Assembly (NCBI GenBank): GCA_012521815.1
Contig: JAAYLR010000111.1
Location: 1-45,444 of the forward strand
DNA: 45,444 nt
Direction: 5' to 3'
Origin: Acidobacteriota bacterium
GTDB taxonomy: Bacteria > Acidobacteriota > Thermoanaerobaculia > Multivoradales > JAGPDF01
Numbering within the stretch: position 1 is the stretch's first letter; each line of letters starts with the position of its first letter. A program made the translations under genes and the position numbers. The notes beneath the pieces are model-generated. The model did not search any database. It saw only the letters and a program-made list of their open reading frames with translations, and was not told the DNA's origin. Positions 7,758 to 16,362 of this stretch are shown here, piece after piece.

Positions 7758-8825
7758 TCAGGGAATCGGGGTTTCGGGCTCCGGCGTCGCCTCCGGACGC
7801 GGGATCGGGGCCAGCAGATCGACCTCGGCCGGGGGCGCGAGCTCGCGGTAGCCGACCGCGTCGGAGGGGAGGTTCTCCGCGACATAGGCCCGCGCCGTGA
7901 GCTCGGCGAGATAGCGCTTCATCTCCTGCTCGTACTGCCGGTTCTCCTCGATCATCTCGATCCGCTCGCGCACCTCCTGGAGGGGGCGCACCCGCGCCGG
8001 CTCCCGGGCGACGACCCGCAGGATGTGCAGGCCCCCCCGGGCCGGGACCGGCGCGCTGACCTCCCCCGGTTCGAGTGCCCACGCCGCTCCCTCGAGCGCG
8101 GCGTCGAGCTCCCCGCGCTGCACCCAGCCGAGCTCGACGAGCCCGGAGGTCTCCCCGCTCGCGGCGTGGCTCGCCGCCACGTCGGCGATCGCCTCGCCGG
8201 CCGCGAGACGGTCGCGGATCTGCGCCGCCAGCGCCGCCAGCGCCTCGGCATCGGGACGGGCCTGCTCCCGGACGACCAGCTCCTGGAGCTCGATCCGCTC
8301 CGGGAGCCGGAACTCCTCGACGTGCTCGCGGTAGAAACGCTGCACCGCCTCCTCGTCGACCTTGATCCGGGGCTGCACCTCGCGGCCGATCACCTCCTGC
8401 CACTGGAGCTGCTTCTCGAGCCGCGCCCGGTAGAGATCGATGCTCAACCCGCTCTGGGCGAGGGCCGCCGCGAACTCCGCCTCGGAGCTCAGGCCGTAGC
8501 GCTCGCGGGTGCTCGTCATCGCGCGGGCGAGCTGGTCGCGGGTGACGATGATTCGCAGCTGCTGGGCCCGGGAGAGGATGAGCAGCTCGTCGAACAGCTC
8601 CTTCATCGTCGCCCGGCCGACCTCTTCGACGAGCTGGCGGCGTTCGCTCTCGCCGAGGCCGGGGTCGTGGAGGATCATCCCGAGCCGCTCCTCGCGGCGT
8701 GACTCGTACTCGCGCAGCGTCGCGATCCGGTCGTTGACCCGGAGCACGATCCGGTTGCTCTCCACGGCGCCGGCGGCGCCGGCGGCGAGCAGCAGCAGGG
8801 AAAGGAGGGAACGCCAGCTAACCAT
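7758..8825 (-). CDS. SurA-like periplasmic parvulin-type chaperone/prolyl isomerase
   Basis: The 355-residue product starts with a signal peptide (WRSLLSLLLLAAGAAGAVES), so it is exported. The mature N-terminal region opens with NRIVLRVNDRIATLREYE, the usual SurA N-domain opening, followed by a helical region and a single parvulin domain at about residues 185-285 (IELQELVVRE, then LVELGWVQRGELDAALEGAAWALEPGEVSAPV and GGLHILRVV in pieces). The C-terminus is proline-rich. It probably assists outer-membrane protein folding. The ATG lies 8 nt inside the end of the preceding parvulin lipoprotein gene, indicating coupling. E. coli SurA has two parvulin domains; only one is evident here. Confidence 0.82.
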   Translation of the reverse strand: MVSWRSLLSLLLLAAGAAGAVESNRIVLRVNDRIATLREYESRREERLGMILHDPGLGESERRQLVEEVGRATMKELFDELLILSRAQQLRIIVTRDQLARAMTSTRERYGLSSEAEFAAALAQSGLSIDLYRARLEKQLQWQEVIGREVQPRIKVDEEAVQRFYREHVEEFRLPERIELQELVVREQARPDAEALAALAAQIRDRLAAGEAIADVAASHAASGETSGLVELGWVQRGELDAALEGAAWALEPGEVSAPVPARGGLHILRVVAREPARVRPLQEVRERIEMIEENRQYEQEMKRYLAELTARAYVAENLPSDAVGYRELAPPAEVDLLAPIPRPEATPEPETPIP

Positions 8826-9654
8826 AGGGCCTCGCGACGGGGAACCTCCCGCTGTAGATGAACGGGAGGGAGCGATCGTACACCGTGACCGCGAAAGCCC
8901 GTTCGGCCGCGGCCAGGAGCGCCTGCATCCGGGCATCCGCCTGCCGGCGCGCGAGCTCGCGCCGGACCTGCGGCGCCGCCTCCGCCTCCGGTATCAGACG
9001 CGCCGGCAACCGCTCGGCGACCTGGAAGACGTGGAATCCGTACTCGACCTCCACCACCGCGCTCGTCTCGCCCGAGCCGAGGCGCGCGAGAGCCCCGGCG
9101 AAGAGCGGCGGCAGGTCGGCGAGCAGGAGCTCCCCTTCGTCCCGGCCATCGGCCGCCGGATCGGCCTGGCGCGCCCGTTTCAGGACGGCGTCGAACGGGC
9201 TGCCCGCCGCCAGCTCCCGCCGGGCTCGTTCCGCCACCCGCCGGTCGCCGGTCAGCAGCTGCCGCAACCGTACCCGCTCGGGCTGTTCGAACGCTGTGCG
9301 GTGCTCACGGTAGAAGGCAGCGATCTCCTCCGCCGTCGGCTCGAGCGGCCCGTCGGCGGCGAGGAGGGCGTCCACCGCGCGCCGCGGCGGATCGTCGCGG
9401 GCGGCCACCCCCCGCTGGCCGGCGAGCCGGCAGAGCAGCCGCTCTTCGACGAACCGGTCGAAGAGGACCGAGAGCGGTTCGCTCGCGAGCGTCTCCCCGC
9501 CGCCGGCGTTGCGCACCAGGTAGGTCTCGAACTCGGCACGCCGCACGTCCTCCCCGCCGATGCGGGCCACGACGTCCGGCTCGGGGAGATCGCGGGGCGC
9601 GCCGCAGGCGCCCAGCAGGAGGACGAGGAGCGGAAGCGCGCGGGGGGACCTCAC
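8818..9654 (-). CDS. Parvulin-type peptidyl-prolyl isomerase lipoprotein (PrsA/PpiC-like)
   Basis: The 278-residue product begins with a lipoprotein signal: basic start, hydrophobic core and lipobox LLGAC with Cys about 18 residues from the start, so it is predicted to be membrane-anchored on the periplasmic side. The N-domain (VVARIGGEDVRRAEFE) resembles SurA/PrsA, and a parvulin-like domain spans roughly residues 125-225 (RVRLRQLLTGDRR, then EGELLLADLPPLF and YGFHVFQVAE). The start is GTG in a GTGA overlap with the mfd stop, with GGAGG seven bases upstream; a longer frame reading into mfd is disfavoured because it would bury the lipobox. A role in folding exported proteins is inferred. Confidence 0.82.
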   Translation of the reverse strand: MRSPRALPLLVLLLGACGAPRDLPEPDVVARIGGEDVRRAEFETYLVRNAGGGETLASEPLSVLFDRFVEERLLCRLAGQRGVAARDDPPRRAVDALLAADGPLEPTAEEIAAFYREHRTAFEQPERVRLRQLLTGDRRVAERARRELAAGSPFDAVLKRARQADPAADGRDEGELLLADLPPLFAGALARLGSGETSAVVEVEYGFHVFQVAERLPARLIPEAEAAPQVRRELARRQADARMQALLAAAERAFAVTVYDRSLPFIYSGRFPVARPYG

Positions 9655-12600
9655 GAGAGCACCTCCAGGGTATCGCGGGCGAGCTCGAGCCACGGCTCGC
9701 CCCGGGTTTCGAGGGTGAGCACGCCGGTCGGGCTGAACGCGGTGCCGGGCCGGTCGGCGACGAACCGGACCAGCCGGTCGATGTCGATGCGGGCGTCGCG
9801 CCGGAGCCGGATCGTGATCTTCCCCTCCTGCGCCGCGATCGCCTGCACCCGCAGCCGCTCGGCGAGACGCTTGAGGCTCGCGATCGCGAGCAGCGCGGCG
9901 ACCTCCGGCGGCGGCGGCCCGAACCGGTCGGTGAGCTCGGCCACCAGCTCCGCCTCCGGCTCCTCGCCGAGCGCCATCCGGCGGTAGATCTCCATCCGCA
10001 GGTTCGCCTCGCCGATGTAGCTCGCCGGGATCGCCATCGGCACCGGCAGGTCGAGCGCCACCGACGGCGCCTCCTCGATCACCTCGCCGCGCAGCTCGCG
10101 CACCGTCTCCTCGAGCATCCGCAGATAGGTCTCGATCCCGAGCTCGCCGATGTGCCCGCTCTGCTCGGCGCCGAGCAGGTTGCCGGCGCCCCGGATCTCG
10201 AGATCCCTCGCGGCGATGCGGAAGCCGGCGCCGAGCTCGGTGAACTCCCGCAGCGCTTCGAGCCGCTTGCGGGCGTCGCCCGCGAGCGCCCGGTCGGGTG
10301 CGACGAGCAGGTAGCAGTAGCCGAGCTGATGGCTGCGGCCGACCCGGCCGCGGAGCTGGTAGAGCTGCGCGAGGCCGAACCGGTCGGCGCGGTGGACGAG
10401 CATCGTGTTCACGTTCGGGATGTCGATCCCGTTCTCGATGATCGTGGTCGCCACCAGCACGTCGTGCTCGCCGCGGGTGAAGGCGTGCATCCGCCGGTGG
10501 AGCTCCTGCTCGTCGAGCTGACCGTGCCCGACGGTGATCCGCGCCGCCGGCACGAGCTCGCCGAGCCAGCGCGCGGTCTCGTCGATCGACTCGACCCGGT
10601 TGTGGACGAAGTAGACCTGCCCGCCGCGGTCGAGCTCGGCCTCGATCGCCTCGCGCACCAGCTCGTCGGAGAGCGGCAGGATCGCCGTCTCCACCGCCAG
10701 CCGGTCCTTCGGAGCGGTCTCGATCACCGAGAGGTCGCGCACCCCGGCGAGCGACATCTGCAGGGTGCGGGGCAGCGGCGTGGCGGTCATCGCGAGCACG
10801 TGGACGTTCTGCTTGAGCTGCTTGAGCCGCTCTTTCTGGGCGACCCCGAACCGCTGCTCCTCGTCGACGATCACGAGCCCGAGCCGCGGGATCGCGACGT
10901 CGCGGGAGAGGAGCCGGTGGGTGCCGACGAGGATGTCCACCTTCCCTGCCGCGAGCCGCTCCCGCACCTCGCGCACCTCGGCGGCGCTGCGGAAGCGGGA
11001 GATCATCTCCACCCGCACCGGGAAGCCGTCGAACCGCTCCCGGAACCGCTCGAGGTGCTGGTCGGCGAGGATCGTCGTCGGGGCGAGCACCACCACCTGC
11101 CAGCCGGCCGCCACCGCGCGGAACGCGGCGCGCAGCGCGACCTCGGTCTTGCCGAAGCCGACGTCGCCGCAGAGGAGCCGGTCCATCGGCGTCTCGCGCT
11201 CGAGATCGCCGAGGATCGCGGCGATCGCCTCGAGCTGGTCGGCGGTCTCCTCGAACGGGAAGGCGGCGGCGAACTGCCGCTCGAGATCGGTCTCCTCGGC
11301 CATCGCCGGCGCCCGGGCGAGCTGGCGGGCGGCGTAGAGGGCGAGCAGCTCGCCCGCCATCTCGCGCAGGCTCCGCTTGACCCGCGCCTTGGTGCGGTTC
11401 CAGGAGCTGCCGCCGAGCTGATCGAGCCGGGGGGCGATCCCCTCGATCCCCGAGTACTTCTGCAGCTGGTCGAGGCGGGCGAGCGGCACGAGCAGCCGCT
11501 TGCCGCCGGCGTAGGCGATCTCCACCACCTCGGCGCCGGCGGCGGGCGCCGCCGGCCGCAGCTCGCGCAGGGAAGCGGGCAGCTGCGGACCCGCCTCGCC
11601 GGCGACGGAGCGCAGCGCCACGAACTGGCCGATCCCGTGATCGGCGTGGACGACGTAGTCGCCGACCTTCAGGTCGCGCAGCCCCGCGAGGAACGGCCCG
11701 AAGCGCGGCCGGGGCCGCGGCGCCGCCCCCGCGGGCCGGGCGAGGAGCTGCCCCTCCCCGAAGACGACCACGCCGGCCGGCGGCAGGCGGAAGCCCCGGG
11801 TGAGCTCCCCTTCGACCAGCTCCACCCCCGCGCCGCCGACCGGGATCTCCCGCCCCGCGAGCAGCTCCTCGAGCGCCGCGAAACGCTCGGCGGCCGCCAC
11901 CACGAGGAGCCGCTCGCCACGGGCGCGGGCGGTCTCCACCTCCCGGGGGAAGCGGGGCAGCTGCCCGTGGAAGATATCGGTGAGCGAGCCGCCGAAGTCG
12001 AGGCCCGTCCCCGCGGCGCCGAGGAGCGCGCCGATCCGGATCGCCGCCCCGTCGAGCCGCTCCCGGACCGTGGCGAGCGGCAGCTCGAGCAGCTCGGGGG
12101 GGACCGCGAGCCGGTGCTGTTCGGAGCGTGCCGTGTACTCGGCCGCGAGGCGGTCGGCGTGCCGCTCGGCTTCGGCGGCGAGCGCCGGCGGATCGACGGC
12201 AACCAGGAGCGCCGCCGGCGGCAGGTAGTCGGCGAGCCCCACGGTCGCCGGGGCGAGGAGCGGCAGCGCCTGCTCCCAGCCGGGGAACCGTCCGGCGCCG
12301 CGCAGCGCCGCGAGCTGCTCGGCCACCTCCAGCCCGGGCGCGGCCCCGGCGAGCACCGAAAGACGGTCGGCGAGCGCGGCGGCGGCATCCGCACCTTCGG
12401 GGAAGAGCGCGAGCGGCAGCACCCGCGCCGCGGCGAGCTCCGCCACGGTGCGCTGGCTCACCGGATCGAAGCGGCGCACCGACTCGATCTCGTCGCCGAA
12501 CAGATCGAGCCGTACCGGCCCCTCCTCGCCCGGCGGGTAGAGATCGACGAGCCCGCCCCGTACCGCCACCTCGCCCACCTCGGTGACGAGATCGGTCCGC

Positions 12601-13082
12601 CGGTAGCCGTGCGCGAGCAGATGGGCGACGAGCTCCTCGGGAGCGATCAGGCCGCCGGGGGCGAGGGAGCGCGCCGCGGCCGCGAACGCCGCCGGTTCGG
12701 GAAGCCGCCGGAAGAGCGCCCGCCCCGTCGCGATCAGGAGCCGGGCGCGGCCGCTGGCGGCGAGATCGAGGGCGACCGCCTCCTGCGAGCGCACCGCGAG
12801 CGAGGGCTCCCCTTCGTGGTACGGGGAGAGCGGCGGGGCGGGGAAGAGGGCCGCCTGTCCGCCCGCAAGCGCGGCGGCCTCGAGCAGGGCGAGCGCATCG
12901 CTCTCGTGGGGGACGACCACCAGCAGCGGCACCCCGCGCCGCTCGGCGAGCAGATCGAGCAGCCAGCCGGCGGCCGGCAGCGGCAGCCGGATGGCGTCGC
13001 CACCGTGCACGACCAGATGACGAAACGGCGGGGCGGCGGCGAGACGATCCGAGAGGGCCTGCCAGGGTGCGGGACGCGACAC
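9651..13082 (-). CDS. mfd: Mfd, transcription-repair coupling factor
   Basis: ATP-dependent translocase that removes RNA polymerase stalled at DNA damage and recruits UvrA. At 1143 residues it matches E. coli Mfd (1148). The order is an N-terminal UvrB-homology region, the RNA-polymerase-interacting domain beginning GDYVVHADHGIGQF, then the RecG-like translocase with Walker A GDVGFGKTEVALRAAF (Lys645), the VIVDEEQRFGV box and MTATPLPRTLQMSLAGVRD, and the C-terminal autoinhibitory D7 domain. The frame continues upstream antisense to sppA, but GTG at 13082 fits family length and has a -10 hexamer 7 nt before it, suggesting a leaderless message. The two parvulin genes downstream are translationally coupled to it. 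Confidence 0.96.
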   Translation of the reverse strand: MSRPAPWQALSDRLAAAPPFRHLVVHGGDAIRLPLPAAGWLLDLLAERRGVPLLVVVPHESDALALLEAAALAGGQAALFPAPPLSPYHEGEPSLAVRSQEAVALDLAASGRARLLIATGRALFRRLPEPAAFAAAARSLAPGGLIAPEELVAHLLAHGYRRTDLVTEVGEVAVRGGLVDLYPPGEEGPVRLDLFGDEIESVRRFDPVSQRTVAELAAARVLPLALFPEGADAAAALADRLSVLAGAAPGLEVAEQLAALRGAGRFPGWEQALPLLAPATVGLADYLPPAALLVAVDPPALAAEAERHADRLAAEYTARSEQHRLAVPPELLELPLATVRERLDGAAIRIGALLGAAGTGLDFGGSLTDIFHGQLPRFPREVETARARGERLLVVAAAERFAALEELLAGREIPVGGAGVELVEGELTRGFRLPPAGVVVFGEGQLLARPAGAAPRPRPRFGPFLAGLRDLKVGDYVVHADHGIGQFVALRSVAGEAGPQLPASLRELRPAAPAAGAEVVEIAYAGGKRLLVPLARLDQLQKYSGIEGIAPRLDQLGGSSWNRTKARVKRSLREMAGELLALYAARQLARAPAMAEETDLERQFAAAFPFEETADQLEAIAAILGDLERETPMDRLLCGDVGFGKTEVALRAAFRAVAAGWQVVVLAPTTILADQHLERFRERFDGFPVRVEMISRFRSAAEVREVRERLAAGKVDILVGTHRLLSRDVAIPRLGLVIVDEEQRFGVAQKERLKQLKQNVHVLAMTATPLPRTLQMSLAGVRDLSVIETAPKDRLAVETAILPLSDELVREAIEAELDRGGQVYFVHNRVESIDETARWLGELVPAARITVGHGQLDEQELHRRMHAFTRGEHDVLVATTIIENGIDIPNVNTMLVHRADRFGLAQLYQLRGRVGRSHQLGYCYLLVAPDRALAGDARKRLEALREFTELGAGFRIAARDLEIRGAGNLLGAEQSGHIGELGIETYLRMLEETVRELRGEVIEEAPSVALDLPVPMAIPASYIGEANLRMEIYRRMALGEEPEAELVAELTDRFGPPPPEVAALLAIASLKRLAERLRVQAIAAQEGKITIRLRRDARIDIDRLVRFVADRPGTAFSPTGVLTLETRGEPWLELARDTLEVLS

Positions 13083-13089
13083 GAGCCGG

Positions 13090-13117
13090 AGTCTACCGGC
13101 AGGCGCGAGCCCGTCAT
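13090..13117 (-). promoter_or_regulatory. Candidate mfd promoter giving a leaderless transcript
   Basis: On the minus strand ATGACG (13117 to 13112), a 16-nt spacer and TAGACT (13095 to 13090) lie just before the mfd GTG, with only 7 nt between hexamer and start codon. Transcription would begin at or next to the GTG. No Shine-Dalgarno is present, which agrees with leaderless initiation. Confidence 0.5.
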
Positions 13118-13153
13118 GCCCCGTCGGCGCGCAACCACCCCGCGGCGACTGCG

Positions 13154-13159
13154 TAGAAT
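13154..13159 (+). promoter_or_regulatory. Candidate -10 element for sppA
   Basis: TAGAAT matches TATAAT at five of six positions and lies 52 nt before the sppA ATG in the divergent mfd/sppA gap. No convincing -35 is seen at 16-18 nt. The same hexamer precedes the M3 peptidase and, on the minus strand, pepD. Confidence 0.4.
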
Positions 13160-13211
13160 CTGGTTGAGCCGGGGGCAGCGCCGCCCGCGGCGCTCGGGAG
13201 GATCCCCCCAC

Positions 13212-15068
13212 ATGGACAACCCTCGGCCCAACCTCGTCTATCGCCTGTTGCGCGGCTTCTGGCGGCTCGTGGATCGCTGCCGCCGGCTCAGCCTCAACCT
13301 CCTCTTCCTGCTCATCGTCGTCTTCGTGGTGGTCGCGCTCCTGCGCCGTGACGAGCCGAAGGTTCCGAAGGGCGCGGCGCTCGTCATCGAACCGGCCGGC
13401 GCGGTCGTCGAGCAGCTCTCCGGCGATTCGTACCAGCACCTGCTCGCGAAGCTCGACGGCGGCGGCACCACCGAGACGCTCCTCAAGGACCTGCTCGATG
13501 CGATCCGGACTGCCGCCGGCGACGACCGGATCACCGCGCTCTACCTCGACACCGACAGCCTCGGGGCGATCGGCCCGAGCAAGCTGCAGGATCTCAGGAA
13601 GGCGATCGACGCCTTCAAGGCCACCGGCAAGCGGGTGGTCGCGGCGGGGGACGGCTTCGGCACCAGCTCCTACTATCTGGCCGCCCTGGCCGACGAGATC
13701 CATCTCAACCCGCTCGGGCAGGTGATTCTCCAGGGATACGGCCTCTGGCAGCCGTACTTCCGCGCCGGGCTCGAGAAGTACGAGATCGACGTCAACATCT
13801 TCCGGGTCGGCGAGTACAAGTCGGCGGTGGAGCCGTACCTGCGCGACGGCATCTCCGAGGAGGCGCGCGAGTCGTACCTCGACGTGCTCGGCGACCTTTG
13901 GGACTCCTACCTCCGCGACGTCGCCGCCGCCCGGAATACCACCCCGGAGGCGATCGCCCGGGGGATCGAGGAGGTCAACGCGCGGCTGCGCGAGGCCCAT
14001 GGCGACACGGCGCAGATGGCGCTCGCTCTCGGCCTCGTCGATCACCTCTCCACCCGCGACCAGGTTCGCGAGCGGATGATCGAGCTCGTGGGCAAGGAGA
14101 AGGACGGCCACGGCTTCTCCAGCATCGACATGGAGGATTACCTCCAGGCGACCGCCGCGAAGCGCAAGCAGCCGGAGAAGGGTCCGGCGGTGGGGATCGT
14201 GATCGCCAAGGGCACGATCAGCGACGGCTCCCGTCCCCCGGGCGAGATCGGCGGCGACTCGACCGCCGCGCTGATCCGCAAGGCCCGGCGGAACAAGGCG
14301 GTGAAGGCGGTCGTCCTGCGGGTCGACTCGGGCGGCGGCAGCGCCTTCGCCTCCGAGGTGATCCGGCGCGAGCTCGAGCTGACCCGCGACGCCGGCAAGC
14401 CGGTCGTGGTCTCGATGGGTTCGGTCGCGGCTTCGGGCGGCTACTGGATCGCGACCTCGTCGGACGAGATCTGGGCGAGCCCCGACACGATCACCGGCTC
14501 GATCGGCATCTTCGGCATCCTCCCGACCTACCAGAAGCCGCTCGCGAAGTACCTCGGGACGACCATCGACGGCGTCGGCACGACCTGGCTCTCTGGCGCC
14601 CTGCGCCCCGACCGGGCGCTCGATCCCCGCGTCGGGGAGCTGATGCAGCAGATGATCGACCGCGGCTACGAGGAGTTCCTCGAGCGGGTGGGCAAGGCTC
14701 GCGACATGACCCGTGACGAGGTCGACCGGATCGCCCGCGGCCGGATCTGGAGCGGCGCCGACGCCCACCGGCTCGGCCTCGTCGATCAGCTCGGCGACCT
14801 CGACGACGCGATCGCCGCCGCCACCGCCAAGGCCGGTCTCGAGGAGAAGCCCCGCCTGATCTACCTCGAGAAGGAGCGCACCTGGAAGCAGAAGCTGGCC
14901 GAGCAGCTCTTCGTCACCGCGAGCTCCTTCGTCGGCGACGCCTACCAGGCGCCGCGCGGGCTCTCCCCTGTCCGCTCGCTGCGACAGCTCGAACGCCGCT
15001 TCGAGACGCTTCTGACGCTCGACGATCCGAACGGCGTCATCGCCCACTGCCTCTGCGAGATCGAGTGA
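13212..15068 (+). CDS. sppA: SppA, signal peptide peptidase (long, two-domain form)
   Basis: Membrane-anchored serine protease that degrades cleaved signal peptides on the outer face of the inner membrane. The 618-residue product has one membrane segment at about residues 31-45 (LNLLFLLIVVFVVVALL) and two tandem ClpP-like domains as in E. coli SppA. Catalytic Lys203 lies in GEYKSAVEPY and nucleophile Ser408 in SVAASGGYW, at almost the same positions as in E. coli (Lys209, Ser409). The ATG has GGGAGGA just upstream. The reading frame is open far upstream, antisense to mfd, but that extension is a shadow. The gene is divergent from mfd and ends 19 nt from a convergent permease gene. Confidence 0.95.
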   Translation: MDNPRPNLVYRLLRGFWRLVDRCRRLSLNLLFLLIVVFVVVALLRRDEPKVPKGAALVIEPAGAVVEQLSGDSYQHLLAKLDGGGTTETLLKDLLDAIRTAAGDDRITALYLDTDSLGAIGPSKLQDLRKAIDAFKATGKRVVAAGDGFGTSSYYLAALADEIHLNPLGQVILQGYGLWQPYFRAGLEKYEIDVNIFRVGEYKSAVEPYLRDGISEEARESYLDVLGDLWDSYLRDVAAARNTTPEAIARGIEEVNARLREAHGDTAQMALALGLVDHLSTRDQVRERMIELVGKEKDGHGFSSIDMEDYLQATAAKRKQPEKGPAVGIVIAKGTISDGSRPPGEIGGDSTAALIRKARRNKAVKAVVLRVDSGGGSAFASEVIRRELELTRDAGKPVVVSMGSVAASGGYWIATSSDEIWASPDTITGSIGIFGILPTYQKPLAKYLGTTIDGVGTTWLSGALRPDRALDPRVGELMQQMIDRGYEEFLERVGKARDMTRDEVDRIARGRIWSGADAHRLGLVDQLGDLDDAIAAATAKAGLEEKPRLIYLEKERTWKQKLAEQLFVTASSFVGDAYQAPRGLSPVRSLRQLERRFETLLTLDDPNGVIAHCLCEIE

Positions 15069-15087
15069 GCGCGGGGGCGCGCCGGCC

Positions 15088-16362
15088 TCACTCCCAGCGC
15101 AGCGCCTCGACCGGATCGAGGGCCGAGGCGCGGCGCGCCGGGAGGTAGCCGGCGAGCAGGCCGGTGCCGGCGGCCGCCGCGAGGCCGCCGGCGACCGCCC
15201 AGAGCGGCGGCACCGCCGCGAACCCCGGCGCCGCGAGGGTGAGGAGCAGGCCGAGCAGGGAGGCGACGACCACCCCGGCGGCGCCGCCGGCGAGCGAGAG
15301 GATCGCCGCTTCGAGCAGGAACTGCCGCCGTACCTCCCCCCGCCGCGCCCCGAGCGCGCGGCGCAGGCCGATCTCCCGGGTCCGCTCGGTGACCGCGATG
15401 ATCATCACGTTGGCGATGCCGAGGCCGCCGATCAGGAGCGAGACCGCCGCGAGCGCCGCGGTGACGAGCCCGATCCGGGCGCCGAGGCGGTCGATCTGGG
15501 CGATGATCTGGTCGGAGGTCGAGAGGTGGAAGTCGTTCGGCTCCCCCGGGCCGAGATCGCGCAGGCGGCGGAGGATCGCCTCCACCTCGGCCCGCGCCGC
15601 CTCCCGCCGCCCCGGCTCGGCCTGGATGTAGAAGACCGCCTCCTCGGCCTCCGGATAGAGGCGGCGGGCGGTGCCGAGCGGGATCATGATCACGTTGTCC
15701 TGCCGGTTTTCCCCGAAGACGGCGCCCTGGCGCGGCGCGACCTCGCCGATCACCGTGAAGGCCACCCCCCCGAGGCGCAGCTCGCGGCCGGTCGCCCGCC
15801 CGCGCCCCCAGAGCGCCTGGGCGACGTTCGCTCCCATCACCGCCAGCCGGGCGCCCACCCGCTCCTCGAGCGGGGTGAACGGCCGCCCGGCGGCGAGCTC
15901 GGCGTCGGTGATCTCCATGAAGTTCGCCGAGACCCCCTCGACGAGCGCCTGCTCCGACTCGTTGCCGCCGCCGCGGACGACGAGCGGCCGGCCGCCGTCG
16001 AGCACCGGCACGAGCAGCTGCACCGCGACGTCGCGGATCTCGTTGCCGAGCGCCGCGATCCGGGGGGCGAGGGCCGGGTCGAGCGGCCGCCGCTGCGCCT
16101 CGGCCTCCGCCGGCGGGGAGTACGGATCGCCGGTGCGGTGATAGGCGAAGACGTTGTCCGAGCCGATCTCCCGGAAGAGCAACGCCACCTGGCTGCGGAC
16201 GCCGGCGAGCACCGCGGTGACGAGCACCACCGTGACCACCCCGATCACCACCCCGGCGATCGCGAGCAGCGAGCGCAGCGGCTGGCTGCGAATCGCCCCG
16301 AACGCCAGCCGCGCCGACTCCGCCGCGATCCGCCCGACCGCCCCCCGCCGCCGGCCGTTCAT
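15088..16362 (-). CDS. MacB/FtsX-type ABC transporter permease (second of pair)
   Basis: 424-residue inner-membrane protein with the MacB topology: one N-terminal membrane segment (SLLAIAGVVIGVVTVVLVT), a large periplasmic MacB-PCD domain (about residues 65-280), and three C-terminal segments of the FtsX domain including the coupling motif TERTREIGLRRALGARRGEV. The ending ARRASALDPVEALRWE is typical of this family. MacB-type exporters use mechanotransmission to drive efflux or lipoprotein release with a MacA-like adaptor. The ATG overlaps the stop of the upstream permease by 4 nt. No nucleotide-binding domain is encoded in this protein or nearby. Confidence 0.9.
   Translation of the reverse strand: MNGRRRGAVGRIAAESARLAFGAIRSQPLRSLLAIAGVVIGVVTVVLVTAVLAGVRSQVALLFREIGSDNVFAYHRTGDPYSPPAEAEAQRRPLDPALAPRIAALGNEIRDVAVQLLVPVLDGGRPLVVRGGGNESEQALVEGVSANFMEITDAELAAGRPFTPLEERVGARLAVMGANVAQALWGRGRATGRELRLGGVAFTVIGEVAPRQGAVFGENRQDNVIMIPLGTARRLYPEAEEAVFYIQAEPGRREAARAEVEAILRRLRDLGPGEPNDFHLSTSDQIIAQIDRLGARIGLVTAALAAVSLLIGGLGIANVMIIAVTERTREIGLRRALGARRGEVRRQFLLEAAILSLAGGAAGVVVASLLGLLLTLAAPGFAAVPPLWAVAGGLAAAAGTGLLAGYLPARRASALDPVEALRWE

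Noticed and set aside
10152-13211. Very long open frame on the plus strand antisense to mfd, joined to sppA
   Set aside because: The extension is a GC-bias shadow of mfd: it is full of Arg/Glu/His/Gly with no recognisable domain, and sppA has its own ATG and ribosome site at 13212.
13083-15047. Upstream continuation of the mfd frame antisense to sppA
   Set aside because: It would add over 600 residues to a protein that already has the family length from GTG 13082; the added part matches no Mfd domain.
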